From positions 1-52,055 of the forward strand of contig JACQXX010000149.1 of the NCBI GenBank assembly GCA_016208495.1: a stretch of 52,055 nucleotides of DNA, in the 5' to 3' direction. The notes beneath the pieces are model-generated. The model did no database searches. It had not been told where the DNA came from and was given only the letters and a program-made list of their open reading frames with translations. Position 1 is the stretch's first letter. Each line of letters begins with the position of its first letter. Of the stretch, positions 1 to 8,072 are shown piece by piece. This DNA comes from Acidobacteriota bacterium (GTDB lineage Bacteria > Acidobacteriota > Blastocatellia > Chloracidobacteriales > Chloracidobacteriaceae). A program made the position numbers and the translations under genes.

Positions 1-2
1 TT

Positions 3-122
3 GCCTGGGAAGACAAATTCAGGCGTGTTCTTCTTCGCTTTGAGCGCTATGCCCAACGTCATTTAGGCTTCAAACTTCTGGCCTTTACCCTCATCAACTT
101 ACGGGAGTTTTGTAAGGCTTAA
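3..122 (+). CDS. DDE transposase, C-terminal end only (partial)
   Basis: An open frame enters from the left edge and stops with TAA at 120-122, giving 39 residues that begin AWEDKFRRVLLRFERYAQRH and end in a hydrophobic stretch followed by NLREFC. This tail (WED-F-R-L-LRFE, then LL-A-T-INLR) resembles the C-terminus of IS5-type DDE transposases; the assignment is from memory of the family. The glutamate of WED would lie near the end of the DDE fold. The rest of the gene is outside the window, so intactness of the insertion sequence cannot be judged. No terminal inverted repeat was identified between 122 and the next gene at 194. Confidence 0.55.
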   Translation, partial: AWEDKFRRVLLRFERYAQRHLGFKLLAFTLINLREFCKA

Positions 123-193
123 AACTCGCAACCAGTTCTATAGTTCACCTTCGTCAACCAGTTTATTTCCAAAAAGAACAAGGTATTCGCTCC

Positions 194-2098
194 ATGGTTT
201 TGAAAGTGATTGGATCGTTCTTACTCCTGTGCGTACTGGTATTTCCAACCGTTGCTCTTCAAAAAAAGAAATCACCACATTTCCTGCATCAGCTTACAAA
301 GCAAGCTGAATTTGACACGCTGAAACGGGTCTACTACCGGGGGCGGTTCGCTTCGATTCCGCATCTGATGTTTGTGATTGACCGCAATGAAAAGACGATT
401 GCCTATGTGAACTCAAACCGCTACACGTTTCACACTGACTTTGTCTTTTCTAACTACTGGTCACTTGAACGCGGCGCGAAATTCTTTGAAAAGAATTATT
501 TAAACCCAAACCGGCGGTTTATTCTGGGAACGCTGGCCTATCAAACTGAGGCGAAACTCTTCACGTTTGAATTTTGGGAAGGCGACCTGATCCCGAAAGA
601 GCTGGTTGAATACACATTTTCCACGATCCAGAACTCATTTTTCGCGCCGATCAAATTTAAACCTAATTCGCTCCGACAAGAGCAGCTTTCCGACGAACTG
701 CCCACCGTCCCCCGAATCCTGATTTCTGAACTGGAGCCGTTTAATACTGAAGAAATTATCCATCCTGGCGAAGCAGTCGGCATTTTGCGCCTGCGGGAAA
801 ATCTCCCGGATGAACAACCCGTCGAACCTGAAGACATCGTGATTTTCAAACAGGTCCCGATTTCGGTAACGCCGATTTCAGGCATTGTCACCACACGGCC
901 TGGAACACCGCTGTCGCATCTCAATTTACTTTCCAAGACGTGGAACATTCCCAACGTCTTTGTCAAAGAGGCCGATGAAAAATACAAGGCGTTGCTCAAC
1001 AAATGGGTCCGCCTCAAAGCCAGAAACGACGAAATTGTCATTGAACCTGTGGATGTCAATGCCACCAAGCGACTGAGTCCGCAGGTGGCGAAGCGGCTGC
1101 AACTCCAGGTGCCACGAGCCGACCTGAGCTGGAATCAGTTGACCGACCTGACTCAACAACGAAGCCGCGACGTCGTTCGCTTTGGTGCCAAATCAGCCAA
1201 TCTCGGTCAGGTGGCACAGGCTAAAATCAAAGGTGTGATCGTCCCCGAAGGATTTACCATTCCTTTTGCCTGCTATGTGGAATTTGCCAAAAAGATTGGT
1301 CTGGAAGAACGCGTTCTGGAATTGCTCAACGACGAACACTTTCACCACGAACCAAAAGTCCGCAAAGTAAAGCTGGCTGAACTGCGTGCCTATGTGCAGA
1401 CATCACCGATGCCGGAAGCATTAAAAGCAACTATTTTGGAAAAGGTCCATCGAGAATTTCCCACCGCCGGGCTTTTTGTCCGGAGTTCAACCAATGCTGA
1501 AGATTTACCCAACTTCAACGGCGCCGGGCTGTACACGACGGTGCCCAATGTCAAAGGTGACGACGCCCTGATTGAAGCGGTCAAAACGGTCTGGGCTTCA
1601 ATCTGGAACTTCGAAGCCTTTGAAGCCCGCGAGGCCGCCAAAATTGATCATCTGGCGGTGTATCCGGCGGTGTTGTTGCAAACCGGCATCAACGCTGAGA
1701 GCGCCGGCGTGATGATTACCACCAACCCGTTTGATCCGCAGGATGCTGGCGGTGTCTATATCAACGCCAAGCGCGGATTGGGAATGAAAGTCGTTGAAGG
1801 CCAGAAGATACCGGAACAGATTATTTTTTCGACTCGGTCCAATGCCGTGCGGGTTCTCTCCCGATCAGGTGAAGACAGCCTCCTGACGTTTGATCAAAAT
1901 GGAGGCGTCAAAGAAATTCAGTTTTTCTCAGACCGGGCCATTTTGACCGATGCCAGTGCCCGACGGTTGTCAGCCGCCGCGCTCAAGATCAAACACCTTT
2001 TCAATCAGAAAGAACAGGATATCGAATGGGCACTGGTCGGTGATCAGGTTTATATTCTGCAATCTCGACCCTATATTGACCCGCTCGCCCGACAGTGA
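194..2098 (+). CDS. Exported PEP synthase/dikinase-like protein (phosphohistidine domain followed by PPDK_N ATP-binding domain)
   Basis: 634 aa. Residues 1-22 look like a signal peptide (hydrophobic LLLCVLVFPTVAL), which suggests export. Residues about 25-190 are not recognised. A PEP-utilising mobile domain follows, with TTRPGTPLSHLNLL at 233-246 and candidate phosphohistidine His242. A PPDK N-terminal ATP-grasp-like domain runs from about 328 to 632: RFGAKSANLGQ (329-339), FVRSSTNAEDLPNF (428-441), AGVMITTNPFDP (504-515) and the terminal motif QVYILQSRPY (618-627). The histidine domain precedes the ATP domain, as in plant glucan water dikinase and unlike PpsA or PPDK. No PEP/pyruvate-binding TIM barrel is present, so the second substrate is unknown. 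The start ATG has an AAGG about 10 nt upstream. Calling this PEP synthase would be too specific. Confidence 0.8.
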   Translation: MVLKVIGSFLLLCVLVFPTVALQKKKSPHFLHQLTKQAEFDTLKRVYYRGRFASIPHLMFVIDRNEKTIAYVNSNRYTFHTDFVFSNYWSLERGAKFFEKNYLNPNRRFILGTLAYQTEAKLFTFEFWEGDLIPKELVEYTFSTIQNSFFAPIKFKPNSLRQEQLSDELPTVPRILISELEPFNTEEIIHPGEAVGILRLRENLPDEQPVEPEDIVIFKQVPISVTPISGIVTTRPGTPLSHLNLLSKTWNIPNVFVKEADEKYKALLNKWVRLKARNDEIVIEPVDVNATKRLSPQVAKRLQLQVPRADLSWNQLTDLTQQRSRDVVRFGAKSANLGQVAQAKIKGVIVPEGFTIPFACYVEFAKKIGLEERVLELLNDEHFHHEPKVRKVKLAELRAYVQTSPMPEALKATILEKVHREFPTAGLFVRSSTNAEDLPNFNGAGLYTTVPNVKGDDALIEAVKTVWASIWNFEAFEAREAAKIDHLAVYPAVLLQTGINAESAGVMITTNPFDPQDAGGVYINAKRGLGMKVVEGQKIPEQIIFSTRSNAVRVLSRSGEDSLLTFDQNGGVKEIQFFSDRAILTDASARRLSAAALKIKHLFNQKEQDIEWALVGDQVYILQSRPYIDPLARQ

Positions 2099-2203
2099 GG
2101 GGTTTCAGCCCGATCTTAAAGCGGCAGAACGGGTTGAAAGTTTTGTTTATTTCAGACATTTTCGAATACCTGCCGCGCCACTCTGGGATAAAGCTCACTG
2201 ATT

Positions 2204-2307
2204 ATACCAATTTGCAATAGAATCCTCGCATTAGAAAACAGTCAAGTAATTCAATCAGATAAACTTAGTGAACTACTGACTACGAACTACTGACTACAAA
2301 CTGGCAT
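2204..2307. repeat. 104-bp terminal-inverted-repeat element, family A, copy 1
   Basis: Bounded by ATACCAATTTG (2204-2214) and CAAACTGGCAT (2297-2307), which are imperfect inverted complements. The interior (CAGTCAAG..TTCAATC..ACTACTGACTACGAACTACTGACTAC) is almost the same as the element at 4014-4117. It has no coding capacity and resembles a MITE or REP unit. Confidence 0.75.
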
Positions 2308-2350
2308 TAGACCCCGAGCTTTCGTAAAGAATAAGGACATCACACACCAG

Positions 2351-3892
2351 ATGACTCACCTGACCTACATTTGCGGGCTGTTGCTTGTGTTTTCACCCTT
2401 CAGCCTCTTTGCCAAACCGGCTCAACCCATCGTTCCCCAATCAAAACCAAAAACCGTTTCAATCTTGTTTTTCAACGATGCCCATCAGGTGATGCCGATC
2501 AGCGATCACCTCGGTATCCGAGGGGGCGTGGCCCGGTTGAAAACCATTATTGACCAGGTCAAGCACGACAATCCGAACACACTGGTGGCGTTTGGTGGTG
2601 ATCTGGCGGGTGGATTGCTTTTTGGTGCTGTCTTCCATGGTCACCCACAAGTACTTGCATTTAATCAGCTTCCGGTGGACGTAGCTTCGTTTGGGCAGCA
2701 TGATTTTGATTTTGGATCGGCTGAAACCCGCAAACTGGTTGCTGAGTCAAAATTTGCCTGGATCACATCCAATCTGGTCGAACAATCGGGTCAGCCATTT
2801 GCCGGCGTTCCCCGGTACCTGATTCGTGAAGCTGGCGGCCTGAAAATTGGATTCATTGGGTTGACCGATGATTTTGACACCACACTGCCGGAAAACATCG
2901 TCACCCAACAAAATATTTTGCAATCCGCCAAATCTGCAGCTTCATCATTGCGCAAACAGGGTGCGGATTTGATCTTTGCTCTCTGTCAGGCAGATATGTC
3001 CAAAAACCTGCAAATGCTTGAACAAATTCCAGATATTGACGCGGTTTTTGGTGAAGAACAGTCTGAAAACCGAAGTATCATCCAGTTTGCAAACAACCGC
3101 CCCGTGCTCTCCCCTTGTGGAAATATCGGGTCAGTGGTTCAACTTGATATCGAACTGAACCAGGGCAAGTATGTTTTTTCAGTTCGGGTCCATTCAGTTG
3201 ACGAAACGGTGGTCAGCGACCCCGAATTGCTCAAGATTGAACATCGGTATCAAACCGAGCTTGATACCAAACTGGCTCGCCCCCTGGCTCAGGTCAAAAC
3301 ACCTTTGCTTGCCGGATACAATACCGATCATGCCCTCCGACGACGTGAAACCAATATCGGCAACTTTGTGACAGATGCCTTTCGCCACCATTTTGGAACT
3401 GAAATCGGCCTGATCAACAGCGGTGGCATCCGGGCCGAAGCCGAAGGACCAACCTTTACTTTGAAAAATGCGGTGAGTTTGCTCCCTTTTGGAAACCGGC
3501 TGGTTGTTGCGAAATACACTGGCGCTCAGCTTCGGCAAGCCCTCGAACATGGCACCAGTCGGGTTGAAATTAATGGCGGGCGGCTATTGCTGGTTTCAGG
3601 GTTGAGTTACGAGTTTGATCCGAGAGCCCCGATTGGAAGACGGATTCAATGGGTTAAGGTCCAGGGGAAACCGCTCAAAGATGACCAAATCTATCGAGTG
3701 GCGCTTCCGAATTTCCTCCAACTCGGGGGAGAAGGCTTTGACATGTTCAAAACCGATACCCTTGAATCCGAGCCGCCCAATGGCTGGCCAGTTGATGTTG
3801 ATGTCCTATCCGAATATGCCCGTACCCTGGGCGTGATTGATGTTGGAATTCAAGGCCGCATCGTGGCGAAGGATCAACTAAAGAGTGAGTAG
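2351..3892 (+). CDS. 5'-nucleotidase / UshA-like metallophosphoesterase homologue with degenerate metal site
   Basis: 513 aa with an N-terminal signal peptide (about 1-22, LLLVFSPFSLFA), so periplasmic. The N-terminal calcineurin-like domain keeps FFNDAHQ (40-46) and FGGD (81-84). The usual GNHEFD is GQHDFD (115-120). The usual SHxG region is LCQAD (211-215), with no histidine. The usual GGHxH is FGEEQS (233-238), also without histidines. The C-terminal 5'-nucleotidase domain is well preserved: ETNIGNFVTDAF (333-344), LINSGGIRA (354-362), LLPFGNRLV (377-385) and FLQLGGEGFDMF (455-466). Family members hydrolyse nucleotides or UDP-sugars with two metals. With three ligand motifs altered, this protein may be inactive or use another chemistry. 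The ATG lies about 13 nt after AAGGA; a terminator hairpin starts 22 bp after the stop. Confidence 0.85.
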   Translation: MTHLTYICGLLLVFSPFSLFAKPAQPIVPQSKPKTVSILFFNDAHQVMPISDHLGIRGGVARLKTIIDQVKHDNPNTLVAFGGDLAGGLLFGAVFHGHPQVLAFNQLPVDVASFGQHDFDFGSAETRKLVAESKFAWITSNLVEQSGQPFAGVPRYLIREAGGLKIGFIGLTDDFDTTLPENIVTQQNILQSAKSAASSLRKQGADLIFALCQADMSKNLQMLEQIPDIDAVFGEEQSENRSIIQFANNRPVLSPCGNIGSVVQLDIELNQGKYVFSVRVHSVDETVVSDPELLKIEHRYQTELDTKLARPLAQVKTPLLAGYNTDHALRRRETNIGNFVTDAFRHHFGTEIGLINSGGIRAEAEGPTFTLKNAVSLLPFGNRLVVAKYTGAQLRQALEHGTSRVEINGGRLLLVSGLSYEFDPRAPIGRRIQWVKVQGKPLKDDQIYRVALPNFLQLGGEGFDMFKTDTLESEPPNGWPVDVDVLSEYARTLGVIDVGIQGRIVAKDQLKSE

Positions 3893-3930
3893 CGAGGAGT
3901 GAAGGAGCGAAGGAGCGAGGAGCGAGGAGT
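3890..3930. repeat. Heptamer-like array GAGCGAG/GAGCGAA starting in the stop codon
   Basis: Units related to AGCGAGG and AGCGAAGG run from the TAG stop of the preceding gene to about 3930. The right part forms the left arm of the adjoining terminator hairpin. Confidence 0.7.
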
Positions 3931-3962
3931 CAACCCAAAACTCGCTCCTCGCTTTCTTTTTT
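3914..3962 (+). terminator. Intrinsic terminator after the 5'-nucleotidase homologue
   Basis: A perfect 13-bp stem: AGCGAGGAGCGAG (3914-3926) pairs with CTCGCTCCTCGCT (3941-3953), with a 14-nt loop, followed by TTCTTTTTT (3954-3962). The left arm is built from the heptamer array. Confidence 0.85.
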
Positions 3963-4013
3963 GAGGTGCTGGCTGGCTGAAGTAGTGGTGGAAGGATTTT
4001 GGGACTGAAGATA

Positions 4014-4117
4014 ATACCAATTTGCAATGGAGTCCTCGTATTAGTAAACAGTCAAGTGGTTCAACCAAATAAACTTAGCGGACTACTGACTACGAACTAC
4101 TGACTACAATCTGGTAT
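4014..4117. repeat. 104-bp terminal-inverted-repeat element, family A, copy 2
   Basis: Ends are ATACCAATTTG (4014-4024) and CAATCTGGTAT (4107-4117). The interior is nearly identical to copy 1 at 2204-2307, in the same orientation, so the two copies flank the 5'-nucleotidase gene as direct repeats. Confidence 0.75.
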
Positions 4118-4405
4118 AACTGGTGGCTCTGATGAGTGAGAATCGGAACCCGGAACCCGGCTTTTCAAACCCTCAACCCTCATGATTTAAGTCACATCCA
4201 GAAGACCCCAGATACAACTACCCTGTAGACACCTTTTTTTCTGGCTTCGACTTCGGCCAGGAAATTGCTCTGTGTACATTCGTCATTTTTTCATTTTACC
4301 TACGGCACACGCTAACAGATTGATTTCAAATAACTTACAAAATCATCACTTTATTTTGACTGGTTAGCGTGCTGCGGAAATCTACTCAACCTTCCTTTCT
4401 TCAAG
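4118..4405. other. Leader region upstream of nrdJ, with a 9-bp inverted repeat
   Basis: With the preceding terminator and repeat this completes a 513-bp gene-free stretch. It holds a short GGAACCC duplication (about 4147-4160) and an inverted repeat CACGCTAAC (4308-4316) / GTTAGCGTG (4363-4371) ending 35 bp before the nrdJ start, possibly an operator. I looked for a cobalamin riboswitch and an NrdR box and recognised neither. Confidence 0.4.
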
Positions 4406-6769
4406 ATGAAAACCATTATGTCCAAGCCAGTTGCTTCGCTCTCTCAACCAGTTCAATCAATTGGGATCAATGCTCAAACGGTCATTGCCAGACGCTATGC
4501 CCGCAAAGATATCAACGGACAACCGCTTGAAACCTGGCCGGAGATTGTCTCCCGTGTGGTCAAATATGTCGCCAAGGCTGAATCAGACCCTGACACCCGC
4601 CATCAGTTTCACCAGGAAGCAACCCAATTGTTGCTCAATCGCCAGTTTATCCCGAATACGCCGTGCCTGGTAAATGCCGGCCACGAACGCGCTCAACTTG
4701 CGGCCTGTTTTGTGCTCCCTATTGCAGATTCAATAGCCAGCATTATGGAACACGCCAAACAATGCGCCATCATTCATCAAACTGGCGGCGGGACTGGAAT
4801 GACCTATGAATTGCTTCGCCCCGCTGGTGCCATCGTCAAATCAACCCATGGCGTGGCGTCCGGTCCGGTTTCGTTTATGAATATTGTCAACGCCACGACC
4901 GAGACAATCCGGCAGGGAGGCGTTCGACGTGGCGCGAATATGGGGATTCTGGCCATTCAACATCCAGATATTCTGCGCTTTATCCACGCCAAAAATGACC
5001 AGAACAGCCTTACGAACTTCAATATCTCCGTGACGGTGACCGATGCGTTTCTGCAGGCGGTTGAGCGCAACGAATGGTTTCAAACCGAGTTTGACGGCAA
5101 GCCCTGGGTGCAACCCATCATTGACCCGCTCACCGGGCAAAATTACGTGTTTGAAGGAACTGAACCGCCACAACCCGGCATGGTGTTTGCCCCCGATGTC
5201 TGGCAACGAATTGTCTTTTCAGCCTGGAAGTACGCTGAACCTGGTATCATCTTCATTGATGAAGTCAATCGCCGAAACCATGTCCTCAAGAGTTTGGGAC
5301 GGATTTCGGCAAGTAATCCATGTGCTGAACAAATGCTCCATTCATATAATGCCTGCAATCTGGGCTCGCTCGACGTTGCGAAATTCGCAAATGAAGCTGG
5401 AGAGATTGACTGGGCCGGGCTTCAAAAAGCAATCCGCACCTGCGTTCGGTTTCTCGATAATGTCATTGAGATGTGCTTCTGGCCGCTTCCCGAAGTCAAA
5501 CAGATGGTTTATCGCACCCGTCCGGTTGGGCTTGGAATTATGGGTTTTGCCGATTTGCTGCTTAAACAAAAGATTCGGTATGCCAGTCCTGAAAGTCTGA
5601 AAGTAGCTGAAGAACTCATGAGCTTTATTCGCCACGAAGCCTGGCTGGCCAGTTGCGAACTGGGCAAAGAAAAAGGCGGCTTCCCCGAGTTTGAACCAAA
5701 TCACGAAGCCTACCAGTCATTTTTTGAGAATGAGTTACAAATTTCAGCCACCGAATGCACGCCACGTAACTATGAAGTCACCACCGTTGCCCCAACCGGT
5801 ACGATTTCACTCGTGGCCGAAACCAGTTCAGGGATTGAACCAAACTTCAGTTGGGCCTATGTCCGGCGCGATACCATCGGAACACGGGTTTATGTCCATC
5901 CGCTGGCCGCCCGGGCACTTGGAATTGAATTTGATCCACAGGACCCGACCTCGATGGAGCGGGCAGCCACAGCAGTGTGTGACCGACAACGCCAGCTTCC
6001 AGTCGAGTTTATAACCTCGCACGAAATTTCTCCGGATGAGCACTTGCAGATGCTGGTGGCTTTTCAAAAACACGTGGACAACAGCATTTCCAAGACCGTG
6101 AATGGACCGGCTTCGCATACAATTGAACAAATTGATCAGCTTTTTCGAACGGCGGCCCGTCTTGGGGTCAAAGCTGTTTCCTACTATCGAGACAACAGCC
6201 GCGAAGGGCAGGTTTTAACCCAACTGGCCAGCCCCAAATCCAGCGAACCGCCCGCACCGACACCAGTTTCAACTCCACCAGAAGAGACCGTTGCGGTCAT
6301 TGAACCAACCACCAAAAACCGACCCAAAGAGTTACAAGGCTGGACCTGGCAAATTCCATTTGAGGGCCAAAATCTCTATGTCACGGTCAACCACGATGGC
6401 ACCAACGTGCTTGAAGTTTTTGCCACGGGGCCGGTGAGCGGTTCAGTCGGAATGCTTGTTTCGCGAATGCTTCGTGGTGGGTTTACGCCACCTGAAGTCG
6501 CCCGCATTTTAAATAAGGTCACTGGAACGCACGCGACGTGGTTTAACCGACGCTGTCTTTCAAGCCCGGAACAGGCGATTGCTGAATGTATCCTCCTGAC
6601 AATGAACAGGTTAGAAGGAAAGATCGAACCTTCGTCCGGAAAAGTCGCTTCTGTCAAAGCAACCGCCTTACGCACCGGGTATCGTGCCTGTCCGGAATGT
6701 GGAAGTGAGGTCAACCATGCCTCAAACTGTGATATCTGCCCGGTTTGCGGGTGGTCGAAATGTACGTAG
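4406..6769 (+). CDS. nrdJ: Adenosylcobalamin-dependent (class II) ribonucleoside-diphosphate reductase
   Basis: 787 aa, a normal length for the class II family, cytoplasmic. It reduces ribonucleotides to deoxyribonucleotides through a B12-generated thiyl radical. Visible signatures are AACFVLP (redox Cys101), HQTGGGTGMTYELLRP (124-139), RQGGVRRGANMG (169-180), NPCAEQ (304-309; radical Cys306 and Glu308), NACNLGS (315-321; redox partner Cys317) and VAPTGTISLVAETSSGIEP in the second half. The C-terminus carries a zinc-ribbon-like tail, CPECGS...CDICPVCGWSKC. The radical Cys, active-site Glu and redox Cys pair all appear present. Translation could begin at the ATG at 4406 or at the one at 4418; no strong ribosome site distinguishes them. 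It stands alone, without nrdB, consistent with class II. Confidence 0.95.
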   Translation: MKTIMSKPVASLSQPVQSIGINAQTVIARRYARKDINGQPLETWPEIVSRVVKYVAKAESDPDTRHQFHQEATQLLLNRQFIPNTPCLVNAGHERAQLAACFVLPIADSIASIMEHAKQCAIIHQTGGGTGMTYELLRPAGAIVKSTHGVASGPVSFMNIVNATTETIRQGGVRRGANMGILAIQHPDILRFIHAKNDQNSLTNFNISVTVTDAFLQAVERNEWFQTEFDGKPWVQPIIDPLTGQNYVFEGTEPPQPGMVFAPDVWQRIVFSAWKYAEPGIIFIDEVNRRNHVLKSLGRISASNPCAEQMLHSYNACNLGSLDVAKFANEAGEIDWAGLQKAIRTCVRFLDNVIEMCFWPLPEVKQMVYRTRPVGLGIMGFADLLLKQKIRYASPESLKVAEELMSFIRHEAWLASCELGKEKGGFPEFEPNHEAYQSFFENELQISATECTPRNYEVTTVAPTGTISLVAETSSGIEPNFSWAYVRRDTIGTRVYVHPLAARALGIEFDPQDPTSMERAATAVCDRQRQLPVEFITSHEISPDEHLQMLVAFQKHVDNSISKTVNGPASHTIEQIDQLFRTAARLGVKAVSYYRDNSREGQVLTQLASPKSSEPPAPTPVSTPPEETVAVIEPTTKNRPKELQGWTWQIPFEGQNLYVTVNHDGTNVLEVFATGPVSGSVGMLVSRMLRGGFTPPEVARILNKVTGTHATWFNRRCLSSPEQAIAECILLTMNRLEGKIEPSSGKVASVKATALRTGYRACPECGSEVNHASNCDICPVCGWSKCT

Positions 6770-6807
6770 CAGGGTTGTGGCTTACCTTCGCCTGCAGGTT
6801 TTTGGAT

Positions 6808-6870
6808 TTGCACCGCGAAGCGTTGCCGTTCGGACAGCCAGTCGGTTGGCCGCTTTGGGCCTACCACCGG
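6808..6870. repeat. Dispersed repeat family C, single arm
   Basis: The segment TTTGCACCGCGAAGC..TTCGGACAGCC..TCGGTTGGCCGCTTTGGG..CTACCACCGG matches 26658-26722 with a few substitutions. At 26.7 kb the same sequence is the left arm of a large nested palindrome; here the right arm is missing. Confidence 0.7.
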
Positions 6871-6969
6871 CTAACTTTGCTCCATCCCTCCGGGATGAGA
6901 ACCAAAAACCGACACGTGAAAGCTGGTGGCTCGAAGCTGAAGAAGACGGCGGAAGAACTGGTTTTATGT

Positions 6970-6996
6970 CATCCCTCATCCTTCATCCCTCATCCC
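6970..6996. repeat. CATCCCT heptamer array
   Basis: About four units of CATCCCT/CATCCTT in tandem. This is the complement of the GGGATGA array at 40073-40109. Confidence 0.7.
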
Positions 6997-7077
6997 TTCA
7001 ATCGCCCTGAGCCCTCAGCCCTGGTTTTTTCAGCCCCAATTCCAGGGGGTGGGGTCTGGATTTAACCTTTATTCCTG

Positions 7078-7152
7078 CCCCCCCCTTCTGATTTCCTGCC
7101 TTTTCTATGCCCCCCCCTTCGTTTTTAATACTAATTCTTACCCCCCTCCCCC
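7078..7152. other. Cluster of homopolymeric C tracts before the AAA+ ATPase gene
   Basis: C8 at 7078-7085, C8 at 7110-7117, C6 at 7141-7146 and C5 at 7148-7152, ending 48 bp before the ATPase start. Such tracts are slippage-prone. A G-rich segment just upstream (GGGGGTGGGG, about 7046-7055) could pair with them. Confidence 0.6.
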
Positions 7153-7199
7153 GGAATTAACTTCATTTTTCGCTGTGTCTCTGGTATACATGGCTGGAT

Positions 7200-8072
7200 A
7201 TGAAGGCTCATCAATTTTTTGGACTCCTCGAAAATTGTTTTGCTCCCTCACCCAACCCCCGATATCTCTTTTTGACTGACCAAATCAGTGCCTGTTTATT
7301 TAAATGCCGGTTTGTGATCGAAGAACGTCAAGGGTTATCAGCCATTATCGGCAAGGTCGGGTTTGGGAAAACCAGCGTCGTACGCTGTCTGGTGGACGGG
7401 TACATCGATAATCCTGATTATCGAATTGTGCTTTTGCCCAACGGGAATTTTCCGTCCGAAATGCAACTGGCCAAAACCATTTCTGATGAACTTGGTATTT
7501 CCAAGCGCCGATCAATGCTTGGGCAATTGCACGAAATTCGGGATTTTGCGATTGAGACCTATCATAAAGGCGGCAATGTCGTGATTTTTATTGACGAAGC
7601 CCAGGCCCTGCGTGGCAGTCAATTTGATTTTCTGCGGGAATTACTCAATTTCGAGACCAATGAATCGAAAGTGATTCAAATCGTGATTGCCGGCCAGCCC
7701 GAGATTGAAATGAAACTGGCCACCAAATCGGCCCTGGTTTCCCGCATTATTTTGACCAGTTATTTAGACACCTTCACGTTGGAAGATATGGTGAAAGCCA
7801 TTGAACATCGAGTTCGGGTTGCCGGCGGGCAGCTCGACCAGGTGATGAACGAAAAAGCCCTGCATAGCCTGTATATTGCTTCGCGGGGCATCCCGCGTGA
7901 AATTGTCAAAATAGCCAATGCCGCCATGTTACTGGCTGCCATTAACGAAATTCGGCCAATCTCGGCGGAACTCGTTGAACTGGCAGTTGATAACATTCTG
8001 CAGTCCGAGGAAAGTCTGCATGTCGGACCAACCGAAGAAGCCACTGAACTTCGCCGAAGCGCTGCGGATTAA
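7200..8072 (+). CDS. ExeA/TniB-like AAA+ ATPase, putative partner of the downstream initiator-like protein
   Basis: 290 aa, soluble. The N-terminus FFGLLENCFAPSPNPRYLFL resembles the ExeA/GspA ATPase start. Walker A is GKVGFGKT (51-58) and Walker B is VIFIDEAQAL (129-138). The length corresponds to the ATPase domain only; the membrane and peptidoglycan-binding parts of ExeA are absent, as in TniB-type ATPases of transposition systems. It overlaps the next gene by 53 bp in another frame, which suggests coupled translation. Because that gene looks like a replication initiator, a role as helicase loader or initiator regulator is possible, by analogy with phage O/P pairs; this is inference. No transposase lies beside it. 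The ATG at 7200 lacks a strong ribosome site and follows poly-C tracts. Confidence 0.75.
   Translation: MKAHQFFGLLENCFAPSPNPRYLFLTDQISACLFKCRFVIEERQGLSAIIGKVGFGKTSVVRCLVDGYIDNPDYRIVLLPNGNFPSEMQLAKTISDELGISKRRSMLGQLHEIRDFAIETYHKGGNVVIFIDEAQALRGSQFDFLRELLNFETNESKVIQIVIAGQPEIEMKLATKSALVSRIILTSYLDTFTLEDMVKAIEHRVRVAGGQLDQVMNEKALHSLYIASRGIPREIVKIANAAMLLAAINEIRPISAELVELAVDNILQSEESLHVGPTEEATELRRSAAD

Larger units (their letters stand above)
6770..7199. other. Repeat-rich 430-bp intergenic region
   Basis: Contains no convincing gene. It holds one arm of dispersed repeat family C (6808-6870), a CATCCCT heptamer array (6970-6996), a G-rich stretch at 7043-7055 and four poly-C tracts between 7078 and 7152. 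The last two groups could pair with each other. Confidence 0.6.

Noticed and set aside
4118-4405. Cobalamin riboswitch before the B12-dependent reductase
   Set aside because: No B12-box-like conserved core or matching helices could be recognised by eye.
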